A stretch of DNA of 64,000 nucleotides from SIG714 sp964638675 (GCA_964638675.1 CAZXAU010000001.1:62001-126000); one strand, 5' to 3'. Positions 53,744-63,717 are shown, counted from the stretch's first letter. The notes: generated by a model not told the origin, from the sequence alone. Numbers and translations: made by a program.

Positions 53744-54293
53744 CTATTGTATCATTTTGAGGAGCTTCTACGTTTTCTATGTTTTCGAGTGCCTTTTTTC
53801 TTTTTCTTTCTTCGATTATCTCCGATCTGATGTAAGCTATCACAAAAAGAAACGCACCGACAACAACGCAGGCATCCGCAACATTGAAAATGTATGACCA
53901 GATCTTCGGAAATGCACAGAAATCGAGAAAATCTATAACTGTTCCGTTAAGGAAAGATTCTCCGAAAAAGCACCTGTCTATCATATTGGAAAAACCGCCG
54001 CCGACAATGAGTGAAAACGAAATGTTATAAAGCATACCCATTTTCTTCCTGTATCTTATGAGCAGGTAAACTATTACAATGAGCGTGACTATAGTCAGCG
54101 ACATGAAGATCCACCTTGCCGAGCCGAGCATTCCGAATGCCGCACCTTGGTTTCTTATGTAGGTGAATCTGAATATTCCGGGTATAACGTCAATCGATTG
54201 ACCGAGCGACATTCCCGAAACAACGAGATATTTTGTCAGCTGATCAATTGCTACAACCAGTATAAAAATTATTGCTGAAATTACAAGCGACAT
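53718..54293 (-). CDS. lspA: Lipoprotein signal peptidase II
   Basis: Cleaves lipidated prolipoproteins, of which this window encodes several. 191 residues with four transmembrane helices. The catalytic Asp pair falls at D106 (NMIDR) and D140 (NVADA), and NQGAAFG is at 48-54. The C-terminal tail is longer than usual and acidic. It is followed at once by rluD. Confidence 0.96.
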   Translation of the reverse strand: MSLVISAIIFILVVAIDQLTKYLVVSGMSLGQSIDVIPGIFRFTYIRNQGAAFGMLGSARWIFMSLTIVTLIVIVYLLIRYRKKMGMLYNISFSLIVGGGFSNMIDRCFFGESFLNGTVIDFLDFCAFPKIWSYIFNVADACVVVGAFLFVIAYIRSEIIEERKRKKALENIENVEAPQNDTIDEDRNTQC

Positions 54294-54358
54294 GAATTAC
54301 CTCATAAAGGATAGTGAATAATTGAAACTAATCTGTTTTCTTGATATTTAAATTTTAC

Positions 54359-54530
54359 GTATGGGGCAGGAGATCCACATGACGGCTACAGTTCATGCAG
54401 TTACAATCTTAGCACCATTCGAGCGAAGCCACCATACACCCTACACCTCTAATAAAGTCTTTGATGGGGGAAGGTGAAATTTTCTGTAGAAAATTTCACC
54501 GGGGGAATCATTCTACAGAAAGTTCCCCCG
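54359..54530 (-). repeat. Family B repeat, copy B2, after ileS
   Basis: On the minus strand it starts 15 bases after the ileS stop: CGGGGGAACTTTC hairpin (one arm altered), then GGTGAAATTTTC with its exact complement, then ATCAAAGACTTTATT, GGCTTCGCT and GTAGCCGTCATGTGG. The second hairpin carries a compensated pair change relative to B1. It lies between ileS and lspA. Confidence 0.85.
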
Positions 54531-54545
54531 TAAACCAAACACAAA

Positions 54546-57332
54546 CTATCTTTTATTGACTATGCTGTCGCAACGGTAGCAGAGGAAGCCACCGTCTTCG
54601 GTGTGAGTGCCGTTTTCGGAGTGCATCCAGCAACGGTCGCATTTGCAACCGGGTGCGGCAGTTACGACAACTCTAACGCCGGATGTTGTGTCTATAAATG
54701 CACCCTCGGGAGCTTCGCCTTCGATAACATCTACAGCGGAAACGATAAATACTGTTCCGAGGTCACTGCCGAAGCTGTCAAGAAGCTTCTTTATAGTGCT
54801 GTTGCAGTAGATAGTTACCTTAGCTTCAAGCGATTTGCCGATCAGTTTAGCATTTCTTGCTTCTTCAAGTGCTTTGAGAATATCATCTCTCATCTCAAAG
54901 AGTCTGTCGTAATGCTCTTCGACCTCACGGAAGTCATATTTTGCATCGGCAACAGGCATGTCGTTCAGAAGCACGTGCTTTTTGTTTTCCTCTTTGGAAT
55001 GAACCATCATCTGCCAGATCTCATCCGATGTGTAGAAGAGGATCGGAGCTATAAGACGGGTGAGTGATGAGAGAACTCTGTAAAGCGTTGTTTGTGCTGC
55101 AAGACGTGTGGGCGATTTCTTATCTTCGACATAAAGACGGTCTTTTGTGATGTCGATATAAAGCTTCGACATTTCGGTCGTGCAGAAATTCACGACTGCG
55201 TGGTATACTGCATGGAATTCGTACTTGTTATATGCCTCAAGACATTCCTTGATAAGCTTATTGAGTTTTGCATTAGCCCATTTGTCTATATCAAGAAGCT
55301 GACTTTCGTCTACAGCATCATTGTCGGGATCAAATCCGTCGAGGTTGGCCATGATGATACGGGTGGTGTTTCTGATCTTTCTGTAGCTTTCTGAAAGTTG
55401 TTTGAATATATTATCCGAAACACGGACATCTACCTGATAATCGGAGGACGCAACCCAGAGACGAACAAGGTCGGCACCGTATTTTTTAATGACATCCTCG
55501 GGCAATATCGAGTTTCCGAGCGATTTATGCATTGCTTTTCCTTCGCCGTCAACCACCCAGCCGTGAGTGAGGACCTGCTTGTAGGGCGCCCCCTGCTCTT
55601 TTGCACCGACAGCTGTCAGAAGGGAGGACTGGAACCATCCTCTGTACTGGTCTGCTCCTTCAAGATAGAGATCGGCAGGCCACTTTTGTCCCTCTTTGCC
55701 TTCAATTACTGCGAAATGGCTTGAACCCGAATCGAACCATCCGTCAAGTGTATCGGTTTCCTTAAAGAATTCGGAGCATCCGCATTCGCACTTGAAGCCT
55801 TCGGGAAGAAGCTCTTTTTCGGGAAGATCAAACCATGCGTTCGATCCTTTTTCGGCAAATATATTTGAAATTTTCTCGATAGTTTCATCGTTGCATATCG
55901 GCTTTTTGCAGTCGGCACAGTATACAACAGGAATCGGGAGACCCCAATGACGCTGACGGGAGATGCACCAGTCGTTTCTTTCTCTGATCATCTGTTTGAT
56001 GCGTTCGCCGCCCCATGCAGGAATCCACTCGACCTGTTCGCAGGCCTGAACGGCCTGATCCTTGAAGGATTCAACCGAGCAGAACCACTGAGGAGTTGCA
56101 CGGAAGATTATCGGGCTCTTGCATCTCCAGCAGTGAGGATAGGAGTGAGTGACCTTCTCACTTGCGAACAGCGCACCGCTCTCCTGCATGTCGGCAAGAA
56201 TAACCTCATTCGATTTCTCATAGTAAAGACCTGCATATTTTCCTGCCAGCTCGGTCTGATAACCCTTGTCATCGACAGGCACAACTATATCGATGCCGTA
56301 TCTGCGTGATGTCATATAGTCATCTGCTCCGAATCCGCCGGCAGTGTGTACGCATCCCGTGCCGCTTTCCATTGTTACATAGTCGGCGTTCACTATAAGT
56401 ACATCACGGTCGAGGAAGGGGTGCTCTGCAACCATATATTCGAATTCTTTACCCGGCATGGTTTTGATGATTTCATATTCATCAATATTGCCTGCCTTCA
56501 TGGTCTTTGCGGCAAGTGCTTCGGCCGTGATATAGTATTCACTGCCTGCTTTTATAAGTGCATAGCTTTCATAGGGATTGAGAGCGATTGCCTGGTTGCC
56601 GGGGAGAGTCCATGTGGTTGTTGTCCATATGATGAAATATGTCGAGTCAAGCGTCGTTCCGAGCTTGCCCTTATCGTCGCTTACTTTGAATTTTACATAT
56701 ATGGTCGTACAGGGGTCGTCCTGATACTCTATCTCTGCCTCGGCAAGAGCGGTCTCATCCTTAGGACACCAATAAACCGGCTTGAGCCCCTTGTAGATAT
56801 AGCCCTTTTTATACATTTCACCGAAGACCTTGACTTCTCTCGCTTCAAAAGAGGGGTTCATTGTGAGGTAGGGGTGCTCCCAATCCGCAGTGACTCCGAG
56901 ACGCTTGAATGATGCCATCTGGATGTCAACATAGTTTTGGGCAAATGCGTGGCATGCCGAACGGAACTCCGGGATACTCATTTTTTTGCGGTCGAGTTTA
57001 TTTTTCTTTATGATAGCCGATTCGATAGGCATTCCGTGGTTGTCCCATCCAGGGATATACGGAACCTTGTAACCGGTCATTGATTTCGATTTGTTGATAA
57101 TGTCCTTGAGGACCTTGTTCATTGCCGTTCCCATATGGATGTTACCGTTTGAGAATGGAGGACCGTCATGGAGAAGGAATGTAGGTTTTCCTTCGTTTCT
57201 TTTAAGCATTTCATTGTAAAGATCGAGCTTTTCAACTTCCTTGAGCATTCCCGGTTCACGTTCCGGAAGATTGGCTCTCATTGAAAACCCGGTTTTTGGC
57301 AAATTCAGGGTTGATGTATAATCGACTGCCAT
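54546..57332 (-). CDS. ileS: Isoleucyl-tRNA synthetase
   Basis: Charges tRNA-Ile and edits Val. 928 residues. HIGH-type NIHMG is at 64-68, and the CP1 editing domain is central (WTTTTWTLPGN). The KMSKS loop reads KAMHKSLGN, a form common in clostridial enzymes. C-terminal zinc Cys are visible (CDRCW...CYRC). Only about 150 bases separate it from divIVA and no T-box is seen. Confidence 0.97.
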   Translation of the reverse strand: MAVDYTSTLNLPKTGFSMRANLPEREPGMLKEVEKLDLYNEMLKRNEGKPTFLLHDGPPFSNGNIHMGTAMNKVLKDIINKSKSMTGYKVPYIPGWDNHGMPIESAIIKKNKLDRKKMSIPEFRSACHAFAQNYVDIQMASFKRLGVTADWEHPYLTMNPSFEAREVKVFGEMYKKGYIYKGLKPVYWCPKDETALAEAEIEYQDDPCTTIYVKFKVSDDKGKLGTTLDSTYFIIWTTTTWTLPGNQAIALNPYESYALIKAGSEYYITAEALAAKTMKAGNIDEYEIIKTMPGKEFEYMVAEHPFLDRDVLIVNADYVTMESGTGCVHTAGGFGADDYMTSRRYGIDIVVPVDDKGYQTELAGKYAGLYYEKSNEVILADMQESGALFASEKVTHSYPHCWRCKSPIIFRATPQWFCSVESFKDQAVQACEQVEWIPAWGGERIKQMIRERNDWCISRQRHWGLPIPVVYCADCKKPICNDETIEKISNIFAEKGSNAWFDLPEKELLPEGFKCECGCSEFFKETDTLDGWFDSGSSHFAVIEGKEGQKWPADLYLEGADQYRGWFQSSLLTAVGAKEQGAPYKQVLTHGWVVDGEGKAMHKSLGNSILPEDVIKKYGADLVRLWVASSDYQVDVRVSDNIFKQLSESYRKIRNTTRIIMANLDGFDPDNDAVDESQLLDIDKWANAKLNKLIKECLEAYNKYEFHAVYHAVVNFCTTEMSKLYIDITKDRLYVEDKKSPTRLAAQTTLYRVLSSLTRLIAPILFYTSDEIWQMMVHSKEENKKHVLLNDMPVADAKYDFREVEEHYDRLFEMRDDILKALEEARNAKLIGKSLEAKVTIYCNSTIKKLLDSFGSDLGTVFIVSAVDVIEGEAPEGAFIDTTSGVRVVVTAAPGCKCDRCWMHSENGTHTEDGGFLCYRCDSIVNKR

Positions 57333-57486
57333 TTTTATATCTCCTTGTTTTGTAATGTTATCGGTTGTATTTATAATAGCCTATGCGGAAACTATGTCCG
57401 CACAGATCTTTCAATATCAATAAATGATCAAGTTATGCTTTTACTGCCGGCGTGATCTGCACTGAAATATCGGCGATAATCAGCGT

Positions 57487-58305
57487 TCAATCGGCATTGT
57501 CCGAAAAAAGCTTTTTGAGCTCTTCATCGGTTGAAGAACTGTTGTCAGATTCTTCAGCTGTGTTGTCCGGACTTTTAGTACTGCCATACTCATTACCGCT
57601 AACGTCGATTTCTGTCGGTTTGCTTTTCGGTCTGAGTGTCTTTGCAGGCTTAGGTCTTTTGCGTTTTATCTGACTTGAAATGGTATTCTCGATCTCCTCG
57701 TCCGAGAGTCCTGAGAATTCGCCCATTCCATGAGAAATATTTTCGGTCTGCGATTTTCCGGAATCGGAGGATGACTCAAAACCCTCTGCCGCGGAGCGAA
57801 TGCTTTGCATGATCTTTGCAACAAGCTCATTGTCGCTGCGATCCCAATCCGGGTCTGCGTTTTCAGGTGCAATTTCGTTCAATTCGGAAATCTGTTTGTT
57901 GTATCTCTCAAGCATAGACGTTTTGAATTCAGATACGCTATCCATCATTGCGTGCAGTGTTGCCTTTTGTAACTTTATTTTTTCTGCAAATTCACTGATC
58001 ATCACCGAGATATCCTTCTTTGCGGCGTCGGTGATTGCCTGTGCCTGAAGCTGAGCATCCGAGATAATTCTCTCCTGAATTCGCTGAGCACTTACAAGTG
58101 CACGGTTTATGGCGTCTTCCTTGGATTCAAATTCCTCAAGTCTTGCGTTCAGTTGCAAAAGTTCTTTTTCAAGCTCGTCATTTTTCCTGTAGAGTTCTGT
58201 GTATTTTTCAACTATAAAGTCTATATGTTCATTAACCTCCGTCTGTGCATAACCTCTGAGTGCAAGCGGAAATTTTTTGTTTTTCAGTTCATGTGGAGGA
58301 AGCAT
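57487..58305 (-). CDS. divIVA: DivIVA-domain cell division/polarity protein
   Basis: 272 residues. The conserved N-terminus (PHELKNKKFPLALRGYAQTEVNEHID) senses membrane curvature. A long coiled coil (about 30-150) drives oligomers. The C-terminal half is charged and disordered, with Ser- and Lys-rich parts, and is longer than in Bacillus DivIVA (164). AAGGAGAT precedes the ATG. It stands between yggT and ileS, as in many Firmicutes, although ylmH is absent. Confidence 0.93.
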   Translation of the reverse strand: MLPPHELKNKKFPLALRGYAQTEVNEHIDFIVEKYTELYRKNDELEKELLQLNARLEEFESKEDAINRALVSAQRIQERIISDAQLQAQAITDAAKKDISVMISEFAEKIKLQKATLHAMMDSVSEFKTSMLERYNKQISELNEIAPENADPDWDRSDNELVAKIMQSIRSAAEGFESSSDSGKSQTENISHGMGEFSGLSDEEIENTISSQIKRKRPKPAKTLRPKSKPTEIDVSGNEYGSTKSPDNTAEESDNSSSTDEELKKLFSDNAD

Positions 58306-58537
58306 TCGATTATCTCCTTAAATATTTTGTGTTGGCTGTCCGATTGTCGGGCGTCGACTCTCTGCATTTATTCTCATTGAAATGCTTGGACAAGGACTTT
58401 TGTGTATTTTTGTGTTTAATTTACTTGTGTAATTTTTAAAATGTCTGTGTCATGTGCCGGACGATCGACCCAAGACAGAACACAGGAGCTTTGATAAGTA
58501 ATTAAAAGATGTATAAACAATGCAGATCAAAACACTG

Positions 58538-58804
58538 CTAAAATATGTTCAATATCATTAACAGCATATTGACAAACACCGCTCCGAAGAAAAATGAAAC
58601 ATCTAAGGGAGAGCCAGAAAACCATCCCTTTTTTTCGATAAAAACTCTTATCGGTGCAATGAATATTTCTGTCAGAAAAACGATAACACCGACAAAGGGA
58701 CCTTCAGCGTCCGGTGTAAAAAATGACATGAGCATTCTGATAAAAAATGCTACGTCAACAATTATGAGAAAAAAATAAATAAATGAATAAATTATCAATA
58801 ACAT
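58538..58804 (-). CDS. ylmG: YggT family membrane protein (YlmG)
   Basis: 88 residues from the ATG at 58804 (GGGGAA before it); a longer frame has no ribosome site. Two membrane helices flank the loop with APIRVFIEKKGWF, characteristic of YggT/YlmG proteins, which act in division-site or membrane organisation. Its neighbours sepF and divIVA are the usual ones. Confidence 0.9.
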   Translation of the reverse strand: MLLIIYSFIYFFLIIVDVAFFIRMLMSFFTPDAEGPFVGVIVFLTEIFIAPIRVFIEKKGWFSGSPLDVSFFFGAVFVNMLLMILNIF

Positions 58805-58972
58805 TTTATATTCCCCGGATTTACGAATAGCTGATTCATTATTCATGCTTCGGGCATAAAGAATCCCCGAAAGAACCCGCTTTTTCGGATTCTTTCGGAA
58901 ATACTGTTTAAAAGCGGAATACTTTTCACATGCCCGAAGATCAATTTTCAGAAAATGATCCAGGCAGGGAAA

Positions 58973-59422
58973 TCAAAGGTTGCCGAAGTCACTTCCGCCC
59001 GAAGCGCCCTCGTCATCTCCGCTTGAAGCGGATTCAGACATAAGTGCACCTGTGATATCGACTCCGCTCGGTCCTATCATGAATGCTGTTGAGCTGACAG
59101 GCTGAAGATCGCCCTTGAGTATGTATATCGCTCCCATGAGGTAATCGAGAATTCTTGTAGAATTCACTTTATCTGTTGATTCAAGGTTGAGAAAAACTAC
59201 CTTGCCGTTGAGGAGGTAATTTGCGATTTCGGGAACTTCGCTGTACTTTTTGGGACGAACTACCCGAACTTCAAGCGCAGGAGATTCTTCTGCAGTATAC
59301 TCCTCTTCTTCTTCGATCTCTGAGGCAAAGCTGTCCAGACTTTCGTCCTCCGAAACCTCTGCTTTATTTTTTCTCTCTTCTGCGGAATTGCCTGTTAATA
59401 AATCTTTAAAGCTGAATGACAT
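58973..59422 (-). CDS. sepF: Cell division protein SepF
   Basis: 149 residues. A short N-terminal membrane-binding helix, an acidic linker (about 25-50) and the SepF domain (about 60-135: KVVFLNLESTDK, ILDYLMGAIYILKG, FMIGP) are present. It binds FtsZ and shapes its bundles. It lies between yggS and yggT in the standard order. Confidence 0.95.
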   Translation of the reverse strand: MSFSFKDLLTGNSAEERKNKAEVSEDESLDSFASEIEEEEEYTAEESPALEVRVVRPKKYSEVPEIANYLLNGKVVFLNLESTDKVNSTRILDYLMGAIYILKGDLQPVSSTAFMIGPSGVDITGALMSESASSGDDEGASGGSDFGNL

Positions 59423-59540
59423 AATTGTACCTCCGACATTTTTATGTGTTTTTATTTTTTGATATTTGTTTTCAATTTTTTGATTATTCAGTGATTACCG
59501 CACTGACGGTTGACAGATATTCTGTACGATCGATGATCTG

Positions 59541-60248
59541 TCAGACATTTGGTTTTGCTTGTCTTTTTCCGAATATTCCGCTCCCTATCCTTACCATGTT
59601 TGATCCGCAGGAAATTGCTTCCTCGAATGAATCGGTCATTCCCATGGAAAGCAGAGAAAAATCGATCCCGTATGGTCTTTTCAGAGCTAAGTTGGTGTAT
59701 ATCTCGTAGGTTTTTTTGAAATATCCGATGCGTTCGTCCGAATTTTCGCATTTCGGTGCGATAGTCATGATACCTTTGATCCGCATGTTCTCAAGACTGC
59801 TGACACTGTCGATGAATGAATCAAGGTCGGCAGGAAGTATTCCGCCCTTGTTTCTTTCCTCGCCTATATTGATCTCTATCAGAACATCCATGATCTTGTC
59901 ATGCTTTTTTGCCTGGCGGTCTATCTCGTTGGCAAGGGTCAGGCTGTCGAGCGACTGTATCATACAAACCTTGTCAATGATATATTTTACCTTATTTGAC
60001 TGCAATGAACCAATAAAGTGAATATTCAGATTTTCTTTATTCAGGGCATCATATTTTTCAAGCAACTCTTGAACTCTGTTTTCTCCGATATCACGCAACC
60101 CGCTTTCAGAAAGTGCAAGATTTATTATATCGGCACTGACGGTCTTGGTTGCCGCAAGCAGGGTGACATCAGAGTTATATCCACATCTTTCCGATATTTC
60201 TTTGATTTTTTGACGATAATATTCTATTTGTTCGGCTTGTTTTGTCAT
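59541..60248 (-). CDS. ylmE: YggS family pyridoxal-phosphate homeostasis protein
   Basis: 235 residues with a TIM-barrel-like PLP fold. The PLP lysine is K35 in LLAATKTV, and the late GSNMVRIGSGIFG binds the phosphate. Members buffer PLP and affect amino-acid pools and have no catalytic activity of their own. It is immediately upstream of sepF, as ylmE is in Bacillus. Confidence 0.94.
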   Translation of the reverse strand: MTKQAEQIEYYRQKIKEISERCGYNSDVTLLAATKTVSADIINLALSESGLRDIGENRVQELLEKYDALNKENLNIHFIGSLQSNKVKYIIDKVCMIQSLDSLTLANEIDRQAKKHDKIMDVLIEINIGEERNKGGILPADLDSFIDSVSSLENMRIKGIMTIAPKCENSDERIGYFKKTYEIYTNLALKRPYGIDFSLLSMGMTDSFEEAISCGSNMVRIGSGIFGKRQAKPNV

Positions 60249-60273
60249 AAGTGAAATATCCTTTTCTGTTTTA

Positions 60274-61542
60274 TCAGGATGTAAGATCTATATACTTTCC
60301 GTCAAACAGATCCTTGGCTGAGATTATAACCGTTTCATAAAGAGAGAGATAGGGAACACCGTCCTCATCCTTGCCGCTTCCCGGACGGATAATGACACAT
60401 CCGTCAGATTCTCCGATAATATCGATGACTCTGAAGCGTGCCCTGTTGGAATCTGCAACATAAACTCCGGTTTTGCCGTCTTTGTATCTGATCGATGTCT
60501 TCGGAATAAGCATTCCGCTGTAGCTGTTAAGTTCGATTTTTGCACTTTTATATCTCGAAAGCGAAAAATCTTCCGGAATAACATTTGAATAAAAAACAGC
60601 AAACCCGACATCCTCTCCGAACTTCGTGAGCGTTTTTTGGTATATCATATCTACCTTCAGTTGGTTATCCTCGTTGAAGCAAAGCGTATATTTTTTGTTT
60701 TGTGTGAGTTTATCTATATCGCTTGACAGGATCGGGCATACATAGTACCATTTTCCGCGTTTTAATATTTTACCTGCTGATTTTTTGTAAGCATTCTGAT
60801 TATTATTACCGCCTCTGTTATTGAGAACTTCCGAAATAGCACTTTCAACGCTTCCGTAACCACTCTCTACAGCCGAGGAGTTCATCAGTGATTCATAGCC
60901 GTCGATCTGACTGTAATAGGTACCAGAACAGCCCGGAATGATATCGCTTATTTTGACTGCCGTTCTGAGCAGACTGTTTCTCTCACTTTCAAGTGCGGCG
61001 ATAACTTCAGAATATCCGTTCGAGGATTTGATTGCTATTGCTCTGCGTGTGGTTGAGGAAAAACAGTCATATGTCTTGCTGATGCCGAGCGAGAGATTTC
61101 CGCTTTCCACGGCATCAATAAGCGAAAAATAATCATTTTTCACATCTCTGTCGTATTTTGTTCCGTCCGAAAACTTATCCGGCATGCTTTGACTCTTTTT
61201 TAAAAATTCTATTTTCCAAAGCAGATATGCAGCCTTTTGCGATATATTTTCATCGTCAGATCGATATACCGAAACAGGAGCATCAAGCACGGATACAGGT
61301 GTTCCGTCGACAACATTTGCAACCACAGTACCTTCTCCTTCGTACTCTATTATCATTTCGTCGAGAAAGAGGTATCCGGAAACATCGAGCGAATCAATGC
61401 CTGTTTCTATTACGGCTATTTTCATCTCGGGCATCCCCGAGCTTATGGCACGGAACTGATGGATAAGATAAATCACAAGAATCAGTGAGATCAATGTTGT
61501 GAAAAGGTATGCAGCGGCATTTCTTAATATTTTTTTATCCAT
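60274..61542 (-). CDS. HlyD-like membrane protein of the sepF cluster
   Basis: 422 residues from the ATG at 61542; longer frames run into miaA in another frame. An N-terminal transmembrane helix (about 10-32) is followed by beta-rich parts: a barrel-sandwich opening (GYLFLDEMIIEY, TVVANVVDGTPVS), a helical hairpin (about 95-190), and a closing beta region (LIPKTSIRYKDGKTGVYV) typical of HlyD adaptors. No transporter gene is adjacent, so it may act in envelope organisation. Its link to yggS-sepF is seen in other Clostridia. Confidence 0.75.
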   Translation of the reverse strand: MDKKILRNAAAYLFTTLISLILVIYLIHQFRAISSGMPEMKIAVIETGIDSLDVSGYLFLDEMIIEYEGEGTVVANVVDGTPVSVLDAPVSVYRSDDENISQKAAYLLWKIEFLKKSQSMPDKFSDGTKYDRDVKNDYFSLIDAVESGNLSLGISKTYDCFSSTTRRAIAIKSSNGYSEVIAALESERNSLLRTAVKISDIIPGCSGTYYSQIDGYESLMNSSAVESGYGSVESAISEVLNNRGGNNNQNAYKKSAGKILKRGKWYYVCPILSSDIDKLTQNKKYTLCFNEDNQLKVDMIYQKTLTKFGEDVGFAVFYSNVIPEDFSLSRYKSAKIELNSYSGMLIPKTSIRYKDGKTGVYVADSNRARFRVIDIIGESDGCVIIRPGSGKDEDGVPYLSLYETVIISAKDLFDGKYIDLTS

Positions 61543-61582
61543 AATTATAATTATATACACTTTCCGTGAGGTGTGTTTGCAG

Positions 61583-62524
61583 TCACGGTTCACATGGGAT
61601 TTCAAGCTTTTTTGAAATATATTCATCCGACAGTGCCTGTATTTTATCCTGCGGCACTTCAGATATGTCGATTCTGAAAGCATCTTTATAGCGTGAAAAC
61701 CAGGTGAGCTGGCGTTTGGCATAATTACGTGTCGCCTTTTTAAGTTCTCCGGCACATTCCTCAAGTCCGGCATTTCCTTCCAAATAGCCTATGAATTCTT
61801 TGTAGCCTATTGCCTGTGCGGCAGTTCGGCAATTCTCAAAATCTATCGACTGAACCTCTTCAAGAAGCCCGTTTTCTATCATTTCGTCAACCCTTGAGTT
61901 TATTCTTTCATAAAGAAAATCACGGTTTGATGAAATGAGTGTTATATGTGCGAGCTGATAGGGCGATTCGGCATTTCTTGACTGTCTGTCCCACTGCGTT
62001 TTCGTAATCCCTGTCGTTTCATGAATTTCAAGTGCCCGCAGATTACGTTTGCGGTTATTGACATGGGAATTGGCGGCCGATTCCGGGTCGATCTTCAGGA
62101 GCATTTCATATATTTCATCATCAGAATATTCCTGCATTGCTCTTCTGAACAGATCGTTTGATGGGGCCGATGAAAAGCTTGTCGGGTTTATAACGCTGTC
62201 AAGATACAGTCCTGTTCCTCCGCATATGATAGGGAGCTTTCCACGGCATGAAATATTGCAGATCACATCTCTTGCCATTCCGACATAATCCGAGCATGAA
62301 AATTCATCGCAGGGGTCGACAATATCCACCATATGGTATACATTGTTTTGCCTGTCGCTTTTTGTCGGTTTTGCTGTGCCGATGTCAAGTGTTTTGTATA
62401 TCTGCATTGAATCGCATGAAATAATTTCACCGCCGAATCTCTGAGCAAGATGCTCCGCAAGTCTGCTTTTTCCAGATGCCGTCGGACCTGAAATTGCGAT
62501 CAGCTTGATCTTGTTGCTGTTCAT
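61583..62524 (-). CDS. miaA: tRNA dimethylallyltransferase
   Basis: Adds the isopentenyl group to A37 of tRNAs reading U-starting codons. 313 residues. The P-loop is GPTASGKS (13-20). DSMQIYKTLDIGTAKP, GGTGLYLDSVI and TRNYAKRQLTWF are the family marks. It is between galE and the HlyD-like gene on the same strand. Confidence 0.96.
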   Translation of the reverse strand: MNSNKIKLIAISGPTASGKSRLAEHLAQRFGGEIISCDSMQIYKTLDIGTAKPTKSDRQNNVYHMVDIVDPCDEFSCSDYVGMARDVICNISCRGKLPIICGGTGLYLDSVINPTSFSSAPSNDLFRRAMQEYSDDEIYEMLLKIDPESAANSHVNNRKRNLRALEIHETTGITKTQWDRQSRNAESPYQLAHITLISSNRDFLYERINSRVDEMIENGLLEEVQSIDFENCRTAAQAIGYKEFIGYLEGNAGLEECAGELKKATRNYAKRQLTWFSRYKDAFRIDISEVPQDKIQALSDEYISKKLEIPCEP

Positions 62525-62541
62525 TACCTATAAGATAAGAC

Positions 62542-63540
62542 CTACAGATTGTTTTTTGAAAAATTCCATGCATCACGGCACATTGTGTCAAGGTCATACT
62601 GTGCCTTCCATCCGAGCTCTTTCCATGCTTTTTCGGGCTGTGCATAGCATGTGGCAATATCACCCGGGCGACGTGGTGCAATCTTGTATTCGATCTTTTT
62701 TCCGCTTGCCTTTTCATAGGCTTTCACGACGTCAAGAACCGAATATCCGATTCCGGTGCCGAGATTTACTGTTATAACACCTTTGTTCTTTCTCAGATAA
62801 TCTATAGCCTTGACATGACCTATGGCAAGATCAACAACATGTATATAGTCACGTACTCCCGTTCCGTCATGCGTTTCGTAATCGTTTCCGAAAACATTGA
62901 GGTAGGGGAGCTTTCCGACTGCGACCTTGCAGATATACGGAAGAAGATTGTTCGGTATGCCGTTAGGATCTTCTCCGATAAGTCCGCTTTCGTGTGCGCC
63001 AATCGGGTTGAAATAACGCAGAAGTGCTACAGACATTTCTTTGTCTGCCACGCAAAGATCGCGAAGAATCTGCTCCTGCATCACCTTTGTCCAGCCGTAT
63101 GGGTTTGTAGCCGATGTCTTCATATCTTCGTTATACGGTGCTGTATTGTCCTCGCCGTATACTGTAGCCGATGATGAGAAGACTATATTGTTGCATTTAT
63201 AGGATTTCATGACCTTGAGAAGGGTCAGCGTTCCCGAAATGTTGTTCGAGTAATACATGAGAGGTTCTCTGACAGATTCGCCTACAGCCTTGAGTCCTGC
63301 AAAATGAATTACGCTGTCGATCTCATTCTCAGTGAACACCTTTTCAAGAATCTTTTCATCGTTGATATCGCCTTCATAAAATATTATATCGACGTCAACT
63401 ATCTTTTTTATCTTATCAATAGCGTCCTTTTTTGAATTACACAGGTTATCAAGAATAACTATTTTATTTTCGCCGGCTTTCGCAAGCTCAATAACCGTGT
63501 GGGATCCTATATATCCGCATCCGCCTGTTACAAGTATCAT
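62542..63540 (-). CDS. galE: UDP-glucose 4-epimerase
   Basis: Interconverts UDP-glucose and UDP-galactose. The NAD site TGGCGYIG is at 5-12; the catalytic YGWTK places Tyr148 and Lys152; SSSATVYG is at 122-129. 332 residues is normal. The gene ends 18 bases before the miaA start. Confidence 0.96.
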   Translation of the reverse strand: MILVTGGCGYIGSHTVIELAKAGENKIVILDNLCNSKKDAIDKIKKIVDVDIIFYEGDINDEKILEKVFTENEIDSVIHFAGLKAVGESVREPLMYYSNNISGTLTLLKVMKSYKCNNIVFSSSATVYGEDNTAPYNEDMKTSATNPYGWTKVMQEQILRDLCVADKEMSVALLRYFNPIGAHESGLIGEDPNGIPNNLLPYICKVAVGKLPYLNVFGNDYETHDGTGVRDYIHVVDLAIGHVKAIDYLRKNKGVITVNLGTGIGYSVLDVVKAYEKASGKKIEYKIAPRRPGDIATCYAQPEKAWKELGWKAQYDLDTMCRDAWNFSKNNL

Positions 63541-63717
63541 TTTTTGAAGATTCCTTTCATATTGTGTATTGTCGTGTATAGTTGTTTATGGTTGGTTTGT
63601 TAAGTGCTTTGAAATATTCTCTTCATAAGGACTTTTTCCTGAAAGATTTTATCAAATAAAAATGCTGTGGGTATTGCAGATCTCTGAAGCAGTCTGACGG
63701 CTGACGGAATATTCCGG

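Noticed and set aside
61543..61773. 77-residue N-terminal extension of the HlyD-like protein
   Set aside because: It overlaps miaA in another frame, and the family normally starts close to the membrane helix that follows 61542.
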